Positions 31,565 through 45,332 of a stretch of 64,000 bases of DNA are shown here, piece after piece. The notes beneath the pieces are model-generated. The model was given only the letters and a program-made list of their open reading frames with translations. It made no database searches and was not told where the DNA came from. The position numbers were made by a program, and so were the translations under genes. Numbering within the stretch: the stretch's first letter is position 1; every line of letters starts with the position of its first letter. This DNA comes from Glycine soja (taxonomy: Eukaryota; Streptophyta; Magnoliopsida; Fabales; Fabaceae), in the NCBI RefSeq assembly GCF_004193775.1, contig NC_041008.1:43929136-43993135 (forward strand), written 5' to 3'.

Positions 31565-33213
31565 CTGGAAGCAATATAATCACAAGTTATACTGTGTATT
31601 GATATATAAGACTACAAAAAAATAAAGGAAAAGGAAAATAACCATCAATAGAGAAGCCGGAAGCACAATTGGTGCATTTGGTGGATCATATTGCAAAGCA
31701 GAAAAAAGAAAAAATGTGATAAAACGTTTGCATGCCCTCTAATGATTTCCAGGCCTATTCAATGTTAAATCTTCAAGTTGAACTATGTTACTGCCATTAT
31801 ATTTTAGAACCAACACAAGTGACTTTTGGAGCTTTTGCACGCCACACAAAAGTTTCCCTCCAAATGTTTCTTAGACTAGTCACCATTTATTCCTATATTG
31901 TCCAGTTGCTACTAGTTGTTCATGTAGTTATGTCTGATATTTTTGGGGAATGTTTGAAGTTGGGTATGTCTCAAGTGTTATGAGCACTTTCACAGACATG
32001 ATTGTAGGATTTTGAAAGGAGTAAAGTGCGCTAGAGCTAAGACTTTTAGTATTATTTTTAGTATAGCATTTGTAGTTTTGTTATTGTCTGTATTATGAGC
32101 TAAGGAGGTCTTCTTGGCATTGTCTCTGTATAGGGGTAGTCCCAAAATGTTGCGGATTCTCTGATACAAAGTTGCTTTCATACATCAAATAGGAATCACA
32201 TGTGGTGGATGTGTTATTGAAAATTTCTGGTATAGGAAAACAGGGTGGGCAGTGAGCAAATAGGAGGGTTGTTGCATCAGAAGTATTCGGTATACAGTGC
32301 ACGAAGCAATGAGGTTGGCTTTGGTGATGTCCTGTGGGAAGAGTCACCAATACAGAGTGACGGGTTTGTGTATAGGGAACACTGAAACTGTTGGGTTGGG
32401 GAATATTCCATGTGGGTTGATAGTTTAGTGGCTAACACAATCATAGAAATTATACTGTAAAAATGGGGAACGGTATGGCATAGAAAGAAAAAGGCTATAC
32501 AAGCAAGCTTTGATAGATAGATCTCATGTATTTTGGGTGTGGGCTAAGGTATTCCTTGTACCTAATATTAAAAAAAATTGCCAATCAAAAGAAAAACATG
32601 TTAGGGATTCTCATTGTCATACTCACATGTAAAAACTTATTAAGTTTCTATACTCTCCGTGGGCAAGCATTATTGTTTTGGTTGTATCACAATGACACAA
32701 TCACTAACAATCATTAACACCTTACACATCTTTAATTTGATATTTATGTATGTAATGCATTCTTAATTTGATCATCCTATCTATAACGAAATCAAATCAA
32801 GAATGAATGAGAAGGTTAATGGTTATTGTTCAATACAGTACCCTTAGAGATAAGTATCACAATGACATATATCAAATTATCATTAATAAGAACTAAACTA
32901 TAGCATTTGTCATAGGACTAATTTAATAATTTTTTACATATATGGACCAAATCACAAATCAAGAGTCTTCATTATGCAACATAAAGATTAAATTATATGT
33001 TTCACCTTAAAATTTTAGTACGTTTGAAAATTTAAACATGTTCATAAATTAGTTTCTGGGTACCAATTTGTGAAGAAAAAAAATTAAAGAGATATGCATA
33101 AATAAAAAAGAAAGAATGCAAATAACCATTTCCAACATCTAACGAGCACAAAAACTTGTTTGAATCTTTTAGTGTTTAATAGTAATTCGTGGACTTTCTT
33201 TACATGATACAGG
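31565..33213. other. Intergenic DNA, no confident gene
   Basis: Several short open frames on both strands (for example 31732-31983 and 32093-32350) show no recognisable domain. The plus-strand stretch 31990-32580 has the texture of degraded transposon sequence, but no LTR, primer site or protein motif could be fixed. Confidence 0.4.
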
Positions 33214-33496
33214 AAATTTTAGGGTGATGTTAGGTGCACCAGTTCTATTGCTTGTGTACCCAGTATTTTTCGTTAATTTCAAAATTACCCTACATCGAAG
33301 GTATGCGAATTCGTGATTGATCCGTATGATTTGTACGGATGAACTTGATTCCTAAGTATAATTTAAACATACAAATCAGTTAGATTCGTATAACTCATAC
33401 GGATCAACTTGAGTGAAGGGTATTTTCGTTCATTCACTTAAAATGCTGGGTGTACCGGTAATAACGCTGGGTGCACCTAGCATCACCCTAAATTTT
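33214..33496. mobile_element. 269 bp MITE with 7 bp target-site duplication
   Basis: The element 33221-33489 begins AGGGTGATGTTAGGTGCACC and ends GGTGCACCTAGCATCACCCT, inverted repeats of 20 bp with one mismatch. It is flanked on both sides by AAATTTT (33214-33220 and 33490-33496). The interior is non-coding and carries several copies of a CATACGGAT/ATCCGTATG phrase. Duplication length is near that of hAT or Mutator-derived MITEs, but the superfamily is not settled. Confidence 0.85.
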
Positions 33497-35225
33497 ATGG
33501 CATTGATTAGTTTGCGGATAAGAACACGGGCCAAAAAAAACACTAATAAGAGTTAAATGGGCCCCGAAGCCCAATTCGATTGAAATTATATTAATGTTGG
33601 GTTCAATTAGTAAAAAGTGGTTGAAAATAATAAATTTATTAATGTGATTTACTAAATAAAGAATAAGACTCATATATTTAGTAATTTCTATTAAATTTTA
33701 ATTAATAATAAAGAATGTATTAGAAATGGCATGATGATCATATTTCTCTTGTGGGAAAAAAACTCATGTGGATTGCATACACATCAAATTAGCCCGGTAC
33801 AAAAAGGAAACTCTTGAAAAACTTAATTCAACGAAATAGTAGATTTTACAATTCATTCTCATTGTGTACCTGTTGAATGTTAACCCAAAAGAGCAAAACC
33901 CAAAAATAGATCCTTCTTATCCTCAAACATGTGATTTGCGCCTATACAAATGGATAGGTTGACCAACAAACTTATCAGACCCCCTAGAAGTTGACAGAAA
34001 AGCAATGTCATTGAATAAATTAAATTTGCTAGGTCAACTATTTCATGTAAAAGGGTATTAGGTGTTACTGCAAAATAACAGAGGAAAATTAATTAAGTAT
34101 GGGTGCTTCATTCTAATTCAATTAGCAACACAACATTAACCGGAAAATTATAATTTATAGCTACAATGCTTATCCAGCTGACTCACTAAACATGTAAAAA
34201 CGTCTTTTCTTAGTTGACCATTTTTGTTTTGACCATGTCCCCCTCCCTTTTCGGCTAGGCAAACTTCTGCTTTTGACTTATTTTAAACCTTATTTGTGTT
34301 GTTTAGAAAAGATCGATTAGCCAGCAATGGCAAAGTTGAATGTGAAAATATGGCAGGTTTAATTAAGATACCTAATTGCAATATCTGGTCATTAATAAAT
34401 GAAATCACTGCATATAACTCTCCCACAATGATCCAAATTAAATGAAAGTTTTATCGAACAATAAGTCATTGGTTTAAGTAATTTAAATTTTATGAATGAA
34501 AAAAATATAATTAAAAAAAAGATATGATTAAAAATAATTGATCAGTTTTTTCAATAAATATTAATAATAAATAAAATTAGTGAATATTTTACATCGATAT
34601 CATAATAATAAAAAAATGAAAGTTCCATCTAAAAAAATACCTCCATTATTAACATTTTAATTTATAATATCATCACAACAAAACATATGTATTCCTAATT
34701 TGACTGAAATCATCATTTGGGACATTATATTTTAATCTGAGAACCTTCCACTGCTGGCACTAATCAAGCGCGCGAATGGTGTGCTTTGGCTTGATGGTCT
34801 TTGCATACCTACAATGTAGAAACTCTAATACGGCTTCATTAATAATATATTTGCCGTCTTGGTGTTAAAATAAAATTAACAACACCGAACACGAACAATA
34901 TCACTTGTCAATGTTTTAAGTAAAAAATAAATAAAAAATAAGGTTCTTATAAGACGTTGAAACTTCATATGGACATTACTTGTATCCAAAACACAAATAA
35001 TTAAAAAAAAACTTCATATATATCACAATAATTCTACGATATGCCTTGAATTCTAAAGGTTTTTCATTAACTAATATAAATTCGGAAGCGTAATTCTTTA
35101 AAGAAATATTTATTAGTTGCATGCATGAAATTTTCGCTATGACTAATGTCTAACAGGGGAGCGATGACCCTAAACAAGTTTGATTATATAATTATATGAT
35201 TTAAATTTATAGGTCTCACAAGTCA

Positions 35226-35264
<39 letters not shown>

Positions 35265-38200
35265 CAATTGGCTAATATAGAATTTATTATTTACACTTAA
35301 CCTCTAACAATAATTATTAATATGTTACTGGATTCAATCTTTTAAATAAAATCTTAATTTAATTTGAGAGAAGATATTCTCATATGATCAATCAAGTTTT
35401 TTAATAAAGATTAGTTATTAATAAAATTAATAAATATTTCATATCTTTGAATATTTTTTTATAAATAAGTTATAACTTCTCTTTTGCGATCTTTTTGGTA
35501 TGTTATGCTTGTTCATATCATAATATAATCTTTATTTATTGAATAAAAAAATATTAACATGGCTAAAAAAAACTCTAACAATAACTATGTTTTGTTGATC
35601 TATTTTTTATTTGAAGTGAACCTCTCATTCTAGATAAGTGAAATATATAAGTTTTTCTGCTCAACAAAAATATTAAAGAAATGTGTGGAATTAAGCCCGA
35701 TAATCCTTTGATTTACCGCACAGTATGTACCACTAAATATAATGAATCATGATGGTGTTTGGTCACCTACTAATATTCAATTGACTTACAAATTTAAAAG
35801 ATCATTGAAAATGCATGCACTTAAGTATTTCTCAAATTAGCAAGCAATAACAACAGATGGACCAATTAAGAAGAACTACCAATGAGAAGAGTAACATCAT
35901 GCAAAATGACAAAATAAGATGCTGCCAAAAATTTAAACTTAAATGTGGGAAAAACGAATTGTACGTGCAACAGGGAAGAATAAGTTTGAGCCTAGAGTTA
36001 GCCACGGAAAGAGAAAAACTAAAAAGGAGACCAATCATATGTGACATGGGTGAAAAGATTAGCATTATAAGAAAGTAAACCAGATAATTGAATAAATGTA
36101 GAAGTAGAAAATATTGTGTTCCAAAAGACATGTCGTTTTTACAACGTGGAATTAAGTCGATAAGTGCCATTGAATCTGGACTAGCTATCTTTCCTCTCAA
36201 ATCTTATTCATATTTTCTCCACAAATCTGAAAACTACTCATACGTCCCTTTCTCATGCTTTCTCTTGCCACAACTGGTGTTGCTCCATAGCCAGCTCGTC
36301 ATAATCTTCGTCTTTTCCCTCTTTATCTTTATCGGCTATCTTCATCCTTTCCATTTTTCGTATTGTCCCCCTCAAACAAAAAGAAACCCCCCCCACACAC
36401 ACGATAACATTGCTTAAATAATGAAGGAACATTATGGCTTACTAATCAGCAGTGATCATAATGGATGAGGAGGACAACATACATACATATACAGATATTT
36501 TTAAAAAATGAGGTTCTTACTTTAATTTAATGTAAAAATATACTAGGTAACTCATAATTTTCCGAAAACAAAAACACTAGGTAGCATAAAATAAAGGGAA
36601 AAAAGAAGAAGAAGAATACAGATTTGAACCAATAAACATAGAAGTTCCCTAATATTAATTTAGAGTTATGATAAATTACTAATATTTATTCTTTTCTTTC
36701 TCTTTTTTATCTCATTTTTGTCTTTTCTATCACATTGCTTGTTACATATATTATTTTCAGCCTAATAATCTCTTCTTACCCATCAAATCCACCGAATATG
36801 AGATGGAAGTTGACAATTTTTTTATTAATGTATTTGCTCTAATAAGAAAAGAAAAGAACGATGCATTTTTAATTTATTTTTTATCCATATATAGAAACGT
36901 TAGAACAAACAAAAAAGAAGAACGGAACCGTTCTTATAGGATCATCTCTTAATGGCATTTTAGCATCTATTATCGTGAGTGGGAATGTACGCTTTGATGA
37001 CTAAGCTATGTATGGATCCAAGTAATTAAAATGGCATATGATAGTTACTACTGATTCTGGTCAACTTTCCACCTGAGAACGCAACCACGGACGGTTATCT
37101 AAATAATCTTCATTATGATATTCTCAATCTTTGATCCTAACCTTCGAATCTCTCCAAAACAATACACATGTACACCCTATTATAACACAAGCCTTGTGAC
37201 ACCAATCACAACTCGACATCACCCATGCACGAGATACGAATAGTTTCACCCAAAGATCGTCTTGCAAATCTTTTATGAAAAAAACCCATATCAAATCAAT
37301 ATAATTACACATATCTTTGATCTAAAAAAAAAAGGTCACCACCTAACCCAAAAGTGGGTTTTACTAACTAAACTAAAATGATCTAACACATGTTGAATGG
37401 TCCCCCACATAGACCCTAGTTAAGCTATAGACATGTGTCGTGCATTGGCATTGTTACTGAGCACGTGGCGTGTCTCGTCGTGCCCCGAATCTGATTTTAA
37501 TTTCCTCCACGACCACAACCATAACCCATGGTGTGAACTCTAACTTGTAAAGGTAACTAGATAATGGCAACCCCTCTAATTTTGAGGCGTTTGCACAATC
37601 AAATACGTTGGGTTTGGAAAGAGGATATAGATATACATGCAAGTTGATGATCATATTAAATTAATCAAGACAAAGCTTATAAGTTATTACTATATATGAT
37701 TATGATTATGGACTATGGTGGTGGGCATTTTCAATTTGTATAGTGAGTGCAATGAACCATACAACACGCTCTGGCAGACCTCACGAGAGGGGCTGCTTGT
37801 GAATCGTGAACGAAGCACTCCTTATTAATTTTTTTGTATAATTGCTGCGAATGTAGAGTTTGAAACCAACATAGTTACGTATGTCATTACAAAACTGGCA
37901 AAGACTAGGGAACACAGATTCACGCTTGGGATTATAATATTGCTTTGCAACCTTAATAATTTAGTTCCGAAGCCCTAGTGTGTGTCGAAAGGACACGACA
38001 ATGGTGCTCGTCCTTTTCTTTTGTGTCTTGCTTTGGCGGCTTCTTTTACCACGTTTTATTAAGGCACGTTTGGATTTGTATAAGTTTATAGCATACTTTT
38101 CATGAAATGTACATGCCTGTGTTCTCAACCAAAAGAGCACTCACGCTTTAATTAAAATCGACTATACGAGAAGCAACAAAATTGCAAATGAACTTTGAGG

Positions 38201-41199
38201 GGCACTTAGATAAATTAGCCTTTAATTAAAGATAGTTCACGAAATAATATAACATAAATGGAATAAAAGACGCACAATAGAAGGAGGGAGCGTTCTCGTT
38301 TTCGATAGAATATATAGAAAGAACATGTTTCACACTGAATATAATGGCTAAGGAGGCGTGGTACTTGGACGTATGCATTTCATTTAAACAATTTTTATCA
38401 CATCATAATTTAATCTGAGGAAGTTGCAATTTTCTCCTCTCAAAGATATGAGTATATATTACACTGTCATCTTCTCTTGGGTTGAAATATGTAGTTTAGT
38501 TCACTTCACTTAATTTCATATAATTTTGCTCTAATTAGATAATATTATTATAGATGATAATTTTTTTTATTAAAATATTTAATATAATTATATATTTAAA
38601 TCTCGAATTTGAAACTATTAATTAAAATGAAATAATTTCATATAATTTGATTCTACACTCAATAGTATGATAACTATATTTTTTGTCACACTATTATCAA
38701 TGGGAAGTATCCATAGGATCTTTCAACAACTAATCTCTATAGAATCCAGTTGGTTATTTTTTTTTTATGGCATTAACCTCTTTTCAACTATATTTTCATT
38801 CATAAATTGAAACTTAATATCCAAACTCAATTATACTCCAAATAACCACATATTGATAATATGACAACCATATATAATATGTTTCAGTTATATGGTATAA
38901 AAGTTTTATCAATAGTAACTTTACATTGAAATTTATATTAACTGACAGGAACTTGGGGTGCTTTAATTAATGGCCCTATGTATTAGTGACTTATTACTAG
39001 TTAAAGACAAAGTTGGCCGAAATGTAGTTGGTGAACAATAATAATGAATTCCTTCATCTAAGCCTAGATTGCATTTGAAACTAGTCGATATAGTGTGCAT
39101 TGCCATTAGATTAATATCTATTAATTGTTTAAGACAAGACGTCGCATAAGACATCCTTTTCAAATAATTGTTATATCCATCAAGTAAATGGCAAGCTATG
39201 TCAATACAATGGATTGTTCAATTTTCTTTTCTTTTCTGTCTTTTTTTTCTTTGATTTGAGTTTCCATGCACTCTTTCTACTGTTCTACACCTTTTATACC
39301 TAACATAAGTATACTTCTTAGGAGGGGAGAAATACACGATTTGCCTCAAATATTGAAAGAGGTCAAATATTAGGGAGTAACAATCAACAAACACATGTAG
39401 GCAATTTGGGTCAAAGACGTTTCAGACGATAATGCAGAGGCCAAATTAAGATAATGAATTCTACATGAACTACAAAGATAGTCCCTTTTAATTTCAAAAT
39501 ATTACACAAAGGCATAGAGGATAGTGTTTGCATTTTGATGGAGAACGCCGTCCATAACAGAAATGTCAACGCCATAAATCCTGAAAACCCGGCAAGTCTT
39601 TTGACCAAATAACAGGAAACTATGGATGTTGTCAGTGTCACTCTCATTGAACCCAAAATATTCATAGTGGCATGGTTCCCAACAAAGTGACTTATTGTTA
39701 AATACAATTTTCACTGACTAATTATTAGTTTAACTATTATTTTATCATTTTAAAGAGTTGGGGTAGGCTTAGGTGCCCTTTTAAGGTAAAATCACTGGTC
39801 ACTATGTTATATGAGGAAATTTTATCACTTGGTTTGACAAGTTCTTATTTCTTGTAAAAATATCTTTGCACCGATGCTATTTATGCCTAACAAAGAACTA
39901 TAGGTTTGCACTTGCAACTAGTGCTTAAATTTGGTAATTGAGTACAACAATCATTGTTTATATTTTTGAAGTATGCCATTAATTGGCTCAGATCCTTTAA
40001 GTAAGTGATTAGGAATTTAAATATTAACTCATGTCTATGGAGAAAATCTAATTAGAAGGAGGTACACTCGCTTATAAATGCCAAGCGATATTTCAAAAGA
40101 TTATAATCTTCAAGTGACAATATTACTTAAAATCATATCAGCACCAACAAAAAAAAAAAAGTATACCACTAATTATAGTAAACACATATTAAAACAGTTC
40201 ATACTTTTGAAGAAAAAGTATAAAGAAAATTTATATTAAAAACTCAAAAGGCCAAAAACTATATATTCTTGTATAAAAGTATTAGAGAAGACGCCTTTTG
40301 TAGATAATTATGATTTTTTTATTTTTAATACTTATATAAAAAAGTGAAAGAAAAAACAAAATATTGTTTTATAGTTAAAATAAAGATATTTAGTTTTAAA
40401 CCAAACACAATAACTAATTGTATAAGATTTAATTAATTTAATTTATATTTGTCATGCTAACTCAACTCTACCTAAAATTATTACATGTCCTAAGCTACTA
40501 ACATTAAAACTCAATTAGACATCATATGAAGATTGATTGATACAATAATAATTTTAAACCATATTATAGTTTCTCCCCCTCTCCACCCTGCCAATCTTTC
40601 GCACTCCTCTGTTCTTCCTTCCCGTCCCTTATGTCCCTTCAGCAGTTTGCTGAACTTCCATGAAAATGAAAAACCAGTGACCTAAATTCCATACTCTTTT
40701 TTCTGTTTATTATTATTATCGAACATAAATAAAAACCAACCAGAAGATAGCAATCATAAGGAAAACCGAAACACAAATAAAATTACTACTATAGTTGAGT
40801 TGGTGGGGGTTGACAACATGGTATCCTCAAAAAGTGTTGCATAGATATATATGATGGAGGCTAATTAATATTGGCACGTGACATAGATCCATGGGAATCC
40901 GTCATCCAACTTAACTTCTGATTCTAGTTTCCTTGTGGGGTGATCCTTCCAGAATACCTACAACTACAAAGCTTGTCTCTTTAGCCGCCGAAACCCCATT
41001 TCACACTGTATCCAACACTAGTGCCAACACTATAATAAAATAAATTTATAATATGGAATTATTATATAATAGTGTGAATATATTCCAATATACATGTTAA
41101 TCTTCCTTTTCATTGCTCTTGATTCCTAGAGTATTTATATAAAAAAATATTAACTAACTTATTTAACTCTAAAAAACTTTAAAATAGTGACAAAGTAAT
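33497..41199. other. Gene-poor AT-rich region
   Basis: No coding sequence, tRNA or transposon protein is supported. It contains a TA microsatellite at about 35229-35260, and short open frames (35857-36078, 36088-36417, 37454-37654, 39411-39714) that lack domains and have AT-driven composition. The block 40565-41030 is somewhat richer in GC than its surroundings but has no readable product. Confidence 0.5.
35229..35260. repeat. (AT)n microsatellite
   Basis: About 16 AT dinucleotides in intergenic DNA. Confidence 0.9.
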
Positions 41200-41200
41200 T

Positions 41201-41242
<42 letters not shown>

Positions 41243-41243
41243 A
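41200..41243. repeat. (TA)n microsatellite with one interruption
   Basis: Two TA runs split by a single TACATA, about 44 bp together. Confidence 0.9.
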
Positions 41244-44112
41244 ATTATCAGTAAAAATGGAAATTTGAGATGAATGCAAAAGCATTGCATTACCCTCGTT
41301 TTTTGTTTGTGATATAGCAATCAATATGCAGTTGATAAAGTTAATCTGCAGTTACTATAAGACAAATTCTAAACTGTTTAGATCAATAATTGGGATAGTT
41401 TCATAGGTTATGAGGGGTTCGTACAATATTTTTCTCCATCAAAATCAATAATGGAGTGGCCCTGGAAGCCATTTAAAATCATCTTTCCTTCCAATAATAT
41501 GTGTAATATAATATTCTGTTATATATAAAATATAAATTGTGAAAATTTAACACATCAAACTGTTGTATTATATGATGCCGAAAACTCCCCTAAAAGGTTC
41601 CTGGATCAATAAATTAAATAAGATCTGTTGACGTGGATGGAAATGTAGAGAAATTGAATAGCAAATTTCCAAAACAGACATTCTTGAAGAACAGGAATAG
41701 CTGTAGCAGAATAAGAACTTAAGAAGCGTTCCATCAACTTAATGCAATGTCATTTCTCTTTTGAGACCAACCAACAGAACGTAAACAAAGCCTTATACCT
41801 AACTAAACTAGCGCGTCCTATCTGATCCATAGGCTTAATGTCATGCTCTTGAAAATGAATAAAGCCTTAATCAACGAAACTTGAATGTAGCTTTAATCTT
41901 CTAAATATCAAAACTAAAATATGACTTACTTGCTTGATTATAGCCAGATTATATGTTTGCTTTGTTTATCTTTTTTTTTGAGTAAAATTTCCAGATTATG
42001 ATATATACACACTCACAAGTAGCACGTGCAAATATTCTTATTAATTATTATTTGATTTTCTTTTATTAATTTATTTGACATTCTAATTACTTTTATAGTA
42101 GAGATTTTTTCAAACTACATATTGTAGTTTTTAATTACCTTTAATATTAACTGAGGGCTTTCATGTTAAAAATCAGGCCAACACTTATATATATAAAATT
42201 TTCTGTAATTAATAACAATGTACATCAAATATTCTAATAATGAAATAAAAAACATAAAAATTAAAATTAATCATTTAACTTAAACTATAATTTAATTCTT
42301 ATTTTTAAGTTCGTTATTTTTTTGTTAAATTTTATATATTATATGAATCAAAATATAATGAATAATTTAATATATAATTTATTTAAACTTGTACAAGTAA
42401 ATTAAAATTTTAAAAATTTGTATCGACTTTTCTATAAATTTCCTCAAACCTAACAAAACTGAACGGAAATAAAGATAGATTTCAAAATCTTAAATTTGTC
42501 TCTTTTAAATTTAAACTCAAACTTGTGTCATCTTCTACGAGAATGAAGAATGAAACGATGAGAATATAGTATGTTTTCAATTCGTTTCATTGTCATACTT
42601 GCTGTATGCATTATTATTAACTTATAATACTGCTACAAATAGGAAAATGAGTATGCTATGTGATTTAAATTAAAATAGAATATTAAAATTTGATAAGCTA
42701 AAAATACATTAAAAAATAATTACTACAGTAATTTAAAAAACTGGTTTGTTTTTTAAAAAATTTAAAATGTAAAATTGACAACCACCCCAAACATACCTTA
42801 AAGTGATTTCAGTTTCCAAATTTAAACATTTAAACGACAGGTCATTAGTCCATATATATTAGTTATTCCTCCAAACTACATACAGATCACTATATGAATA
42901 TATATATATAATAGCATGGCAGATCTCCAAGCTGTGTGGTGCTCTCAATTTTTTGTACTTTTGTAGATGCTCACACATTTAGGGTATTTCGCCCTTTCTT
43001 TTGGAGGTTCAGGCCATGCTGCTTTGTAGGATGCAACCTGTATTTTGGGCCATTTATTTAATACTCTTTCAAATGTATAACATTTTGCACCGTCCTAGCT
43101 AATTATAGCTTCATGTTAATTAATTATAAAGCTTCCCGACCAGAATACCTGGGACTCGAACAGAAATAATTTGATAAGGAAAAACATGTTTTCATACTAA
43201 AAGTCACAAAGAAGCCAACTTCCCTGTCGACACTATCAAGCACAGAAGTTTTAGTTTTACATGCCACGTGATTCTCATGTGAAACAAAAAAAAAAAAACA
43301 ATGTTTCATCTTTCTTGTGCACACATCATAATCGCATATATTATAATAAGCGTCATAATAATTAATAATGTAAAAGAATAAGCATGTTGATCCAAGTTTT
43401 AGATTCCACTCGTTAATCATACCTTGGTTTAATTTTCAATCTTATCCAAAGGAATTGCTTTCCTTTTTCCTTAAAAAAAATAATGGACGAATCGTGGTGT
43501 TAAATATCATTCCTTTTCCGAAACACATTTTTAAAGATCCATTAGAAAAATCATTAGGCAGCCCACTAAACAAATTCTGAGGTAATATTTAAAGAGATGT
43601 GTCATACTCTCCTAATGTGTAATCCTTGTCGCCATTGGATCGACGGAACCCGACTTCTCTCTCACCCCATTTATTTTTCGATTATATGAAGATGAAGAGA
43701 AAGGCTAACTCATGTTATATTTGATATATTTGTTTTAAGTGATAGCATCATGCATGTTAAGTGTTAAAATTTTATATTTGTATTATTGAATAAATTTTCG
43801 TATAATACAAAATTAATTAATCAATCTGTTTAAATCAATTGATCCTATCTTTCTAATTTTGTATGTCCAATTTTCATACAAATTGAATATTTGTTAGTAT
43901 GTTATTTAATGATGGACATTTAGAATTATATGTTAAATAACATCTTATTTTCCAATTCATTTATTTTGCATACCGACTTTTGCTATATTGCGCTTTCACA
44001 ATCTTTTCTTATTAATAAATTCTTTTAGCTTATAAAAATACAACATTTATCAAAATAATTAGTAATTGGTTTCTAATTTATATGAAATCTAATAAATGTG
44101 ATTTATTTCATA

Positions 44113-44114
<2 letters not shown>

Positions 44115-44142
<28 letters not shown>
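44115..44142. repeat. (AT)n microsatellite
   Basis: About 14 AT dinucleotides. Confidence 0.9.
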
Positions 44143-44147
<5 letters not shown>

Positions 44148-45043
44148 ACACCATGTTTGAAAAAAAGATATTATGTAAAAAAACTAAGTTTGACATCTAA
44201 TATCAATTAATCATGCATGTCACTTGTTTTAATAGTTTTTTTTAAAGGCATTACTTAATAGTGTTTGATCGTGTGTATATATATTCCATGAACCTTCTTT
44301 TACAAATGTTTTACGTGACAAATATGAAAAGTTATCAATTTAATTGTTGCATTGAAAGTTATGTAGATTAAATTTATATTTTTTTCACAACTTAAACAAT
44401 TATAAATATGATAAATATTAAGTTATATAATGCTATTATGATGATGAGAACATATGATAGGAGCATTTGAAAAAATAAATTTATAATTTAATTATTTGAA
44501 CTTATCTTTTTGTTTAGAGGCCGAGTTTTTAGTTAAGACCTTATCTCAAGCCTCACTCCCGATATCAATATTGTGTGATCACCATTAGTTTAGGTTGTAG
44601 AAAAATTAAATTACTTGAACTTATTTTATGGCATAAACATTTATACAAGTATGTAAAAGAACTTATGAAAATAGTTTATAAATATATAAATTTTTTTCAA
44701 CTTATTTCAACAAATTTTTTAGAATAATTTATAAAAACATCTTACATATATGAAATAATTTAATTAACCCCATTTCCTCTTCAACTATAAAAGTAACTTA
44801 TACCATAATCACTTACATATATATTACATTAAAATGATAAGACAAAATATTAGTTGAGTTTTGAAAATAAATTATACTAACATCTGAGATTTTGTTAAAT
44901 TTTTTGGGATACTCCTTTTTTTTACTCCTATCTTCATTAATAAATAAAAAAAAGCACTCCACATACACCCTATATATATTATACTATTCACTCTTAATTA
45001 TTTTTAAAAAAACATTACATTATATTCACTTATGGGAGAGATT

Positions 45044-45044
45044 G

Positions 45045-45085
<41 letters not shown>
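45044..45085. repeat. (TA)n microsatellite
   Basis: About 21 TA dinucleotides. Confidence 0.92.
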
Positions 45086-45087
<2 letters not shown>

Positions 45088-45271
45088 TTCTATACAATGT
45101 TAGCATCATATAAAAAATTGTTGGCCCAATTAAATGATTTGACATTTAAATTTTTAATAAAGATGTAAGGTTTAATTTTCAACTTAAGCATGAAGTCGTA
45201 ACTCAAGATATTACTTTATACAAAAATAAGTTGATTTAATGAAAGGAGAATTAGTTAAATGTCAAGTAAGC

Positions 45272-45272
<1 letters not shown>

Positions 45273-45329
<57 letters not shown>
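45273..45329. repeat. (TA)n microsatellite
   Basis: About 28 TA dinucleotides, the longest such run in this region along with the one at 8256-8312. Confidence 0.92.

Positions 45330-45332
<3 letters not shown>

Noticed and set aside
42911..43025. Possible microRNA hairpin pairing AGCATGGC..CTCCAA with TTGGAG..GCCATGCT
   Set aside because: Only two short helices of 8 and 6 bp with an asymmetric internal loop and a loop of about 70 nt; this is below the pairing expected of a plant MIR precursor and matches no family I know.
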